64,000 nt of DNA. Source: Hermatobates lingyangjiaoensis (lineage: Eukaryota > Arthropoda > Insecta > Hemiptera > Hermatobatidae). Location: assembly GCA_026182355.1 (NCBI GenBank), contig JAPFBL010000370.1, positions 186,001 to 250,000 of the forward strand. Direction: 5' to 3'. The translations under genes were made by a program, and so were the position numbers. The notes under the pieces were generated by a model. The model had not been told where the DNA came from. It saw only the letters and a list, made by a program, of their open reading frames with translations, and did no database searches. This document shows, one piece after another, positions 63,846 to 64,000 of this stretch; position 1 is the first letter of the stretch; each line of letters starts with the position of its first letter.

Positions 63846-64000
63846 ATTTGGTGTATTAACTTATTGTTACTTTACCTTTCTAATCATTAGTAAATACCTG
63901 TTTTGATATTAGAGCGTGTACCCAGCCTTTCGGCCATATCACGTGTAATAGCAACGCAGATTGATGCCTTTTAACGTGAAAGCTCTTTCGCCGCATCTCG

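Overview
This is an AT-rich eukaryotic window, most likely from an arthropod. The evidence is Jockey/R1-like LINE fragments, SINEs and a LINE ending in CCTAA repeats (the complement of the TTAGG arthropod telomere repeat), Penelope-like retroelements (PLEs), hAT, mariner and Helitron relics, and abundant (TA)n and (CA)n microsatellites. The repeat style would fit a crustacean or chelicerate, but the sequence alone does not settle this. No complete host gene is visible. A handful of candidate exons with good splice signals and raised GC are scattered through it: about 1.4 kb, 45.1 kb, 47.0 kb and 58.4 kb on +, and 60 kb on -.

The dominant content is several families of short inverted-repeat (foldback) loci. 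In five or six independent families the repeated sequence carries a hammerhead ribozyme (HHR) core: CUGANGA, a stem II hairpin, then GAAA, with a very short and usually palindromic stem III. I call them HHR-A (stem III AGAUCU; about 17 loci), HHR-B (ACGCGU; about 20 loci), HHR-C (ACGU, ACAUGU or AGCU; linked to PLE open reading frames), HHR-D and HHR-E (an extra C after CUGANGA), and HHR-F (one locus). HHR-B, C and D tie to PLEs. A decayed PLE reverse transcriptase plus GIY-YIG endonuclease lies at 37.5-37.95 kb with an HHR-D relic just downstream, and PLE 5' coding stubs follow HHRs at 12, 17.7, 18.3 and 57.1 kb. At 11.1-12.2 kb and 57.1-57.6 kb the order is C-terminal PLE coding, then HHR, then N-terminal PLE coding, then (TA)n. 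That is the head-to-tail junction expected of a tandem or circular template. Most loci are then present as an inverted dimer of this unit.

Layout: 0-3 kb SINE, HHR-E foldback, candidate exons, 40-bp minisatellite, HHR-A foldback and a GC patch. 3.7-10 kb hAT MITEs, degraded HHR foldbacks and a GC patch. 10-13 kb HHR-E/D foldbacks and a 1.1-kb PLE inverted dimer. 13.1-16 kb a 2.85-kb near-perfect palindrome containing a SINE in each arm. 16-19 kb two PLE 5' ends. 19.1-24.5 kb SINEs, a 70-bp HHR-derived satellite, HHR-B foldbacks, a 5'-truncated LINE with target-site duplication and a mariner-like element. 25-31.4 kb HHR-A/B foldbacks and a hAT element with nested foldbacks. 32 kb a 19-bp minisatellite. 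33-45 kb SINEs, HHR-B/C/A foldbacks and the PLE core fragment. 45-49 kb candidate exons and a GC-rich island. 49-58 kb HHR-A foldbacks, a hAT MITE, a LINE fragment, a SINE and a Helitron. 58-64 kb candidate exons, SINEs, a hAT element and PLE pieces.

The mobile parts interact. The SINE 3' end matches the 3' end of the LINE at 22.3-22.9 kb, so that LINE type probably mobilised the SINE. The PLE enzyme type is the likely source of mobility for the short HHR units. All ribozyme folds were read by eye and no covariance model was run.
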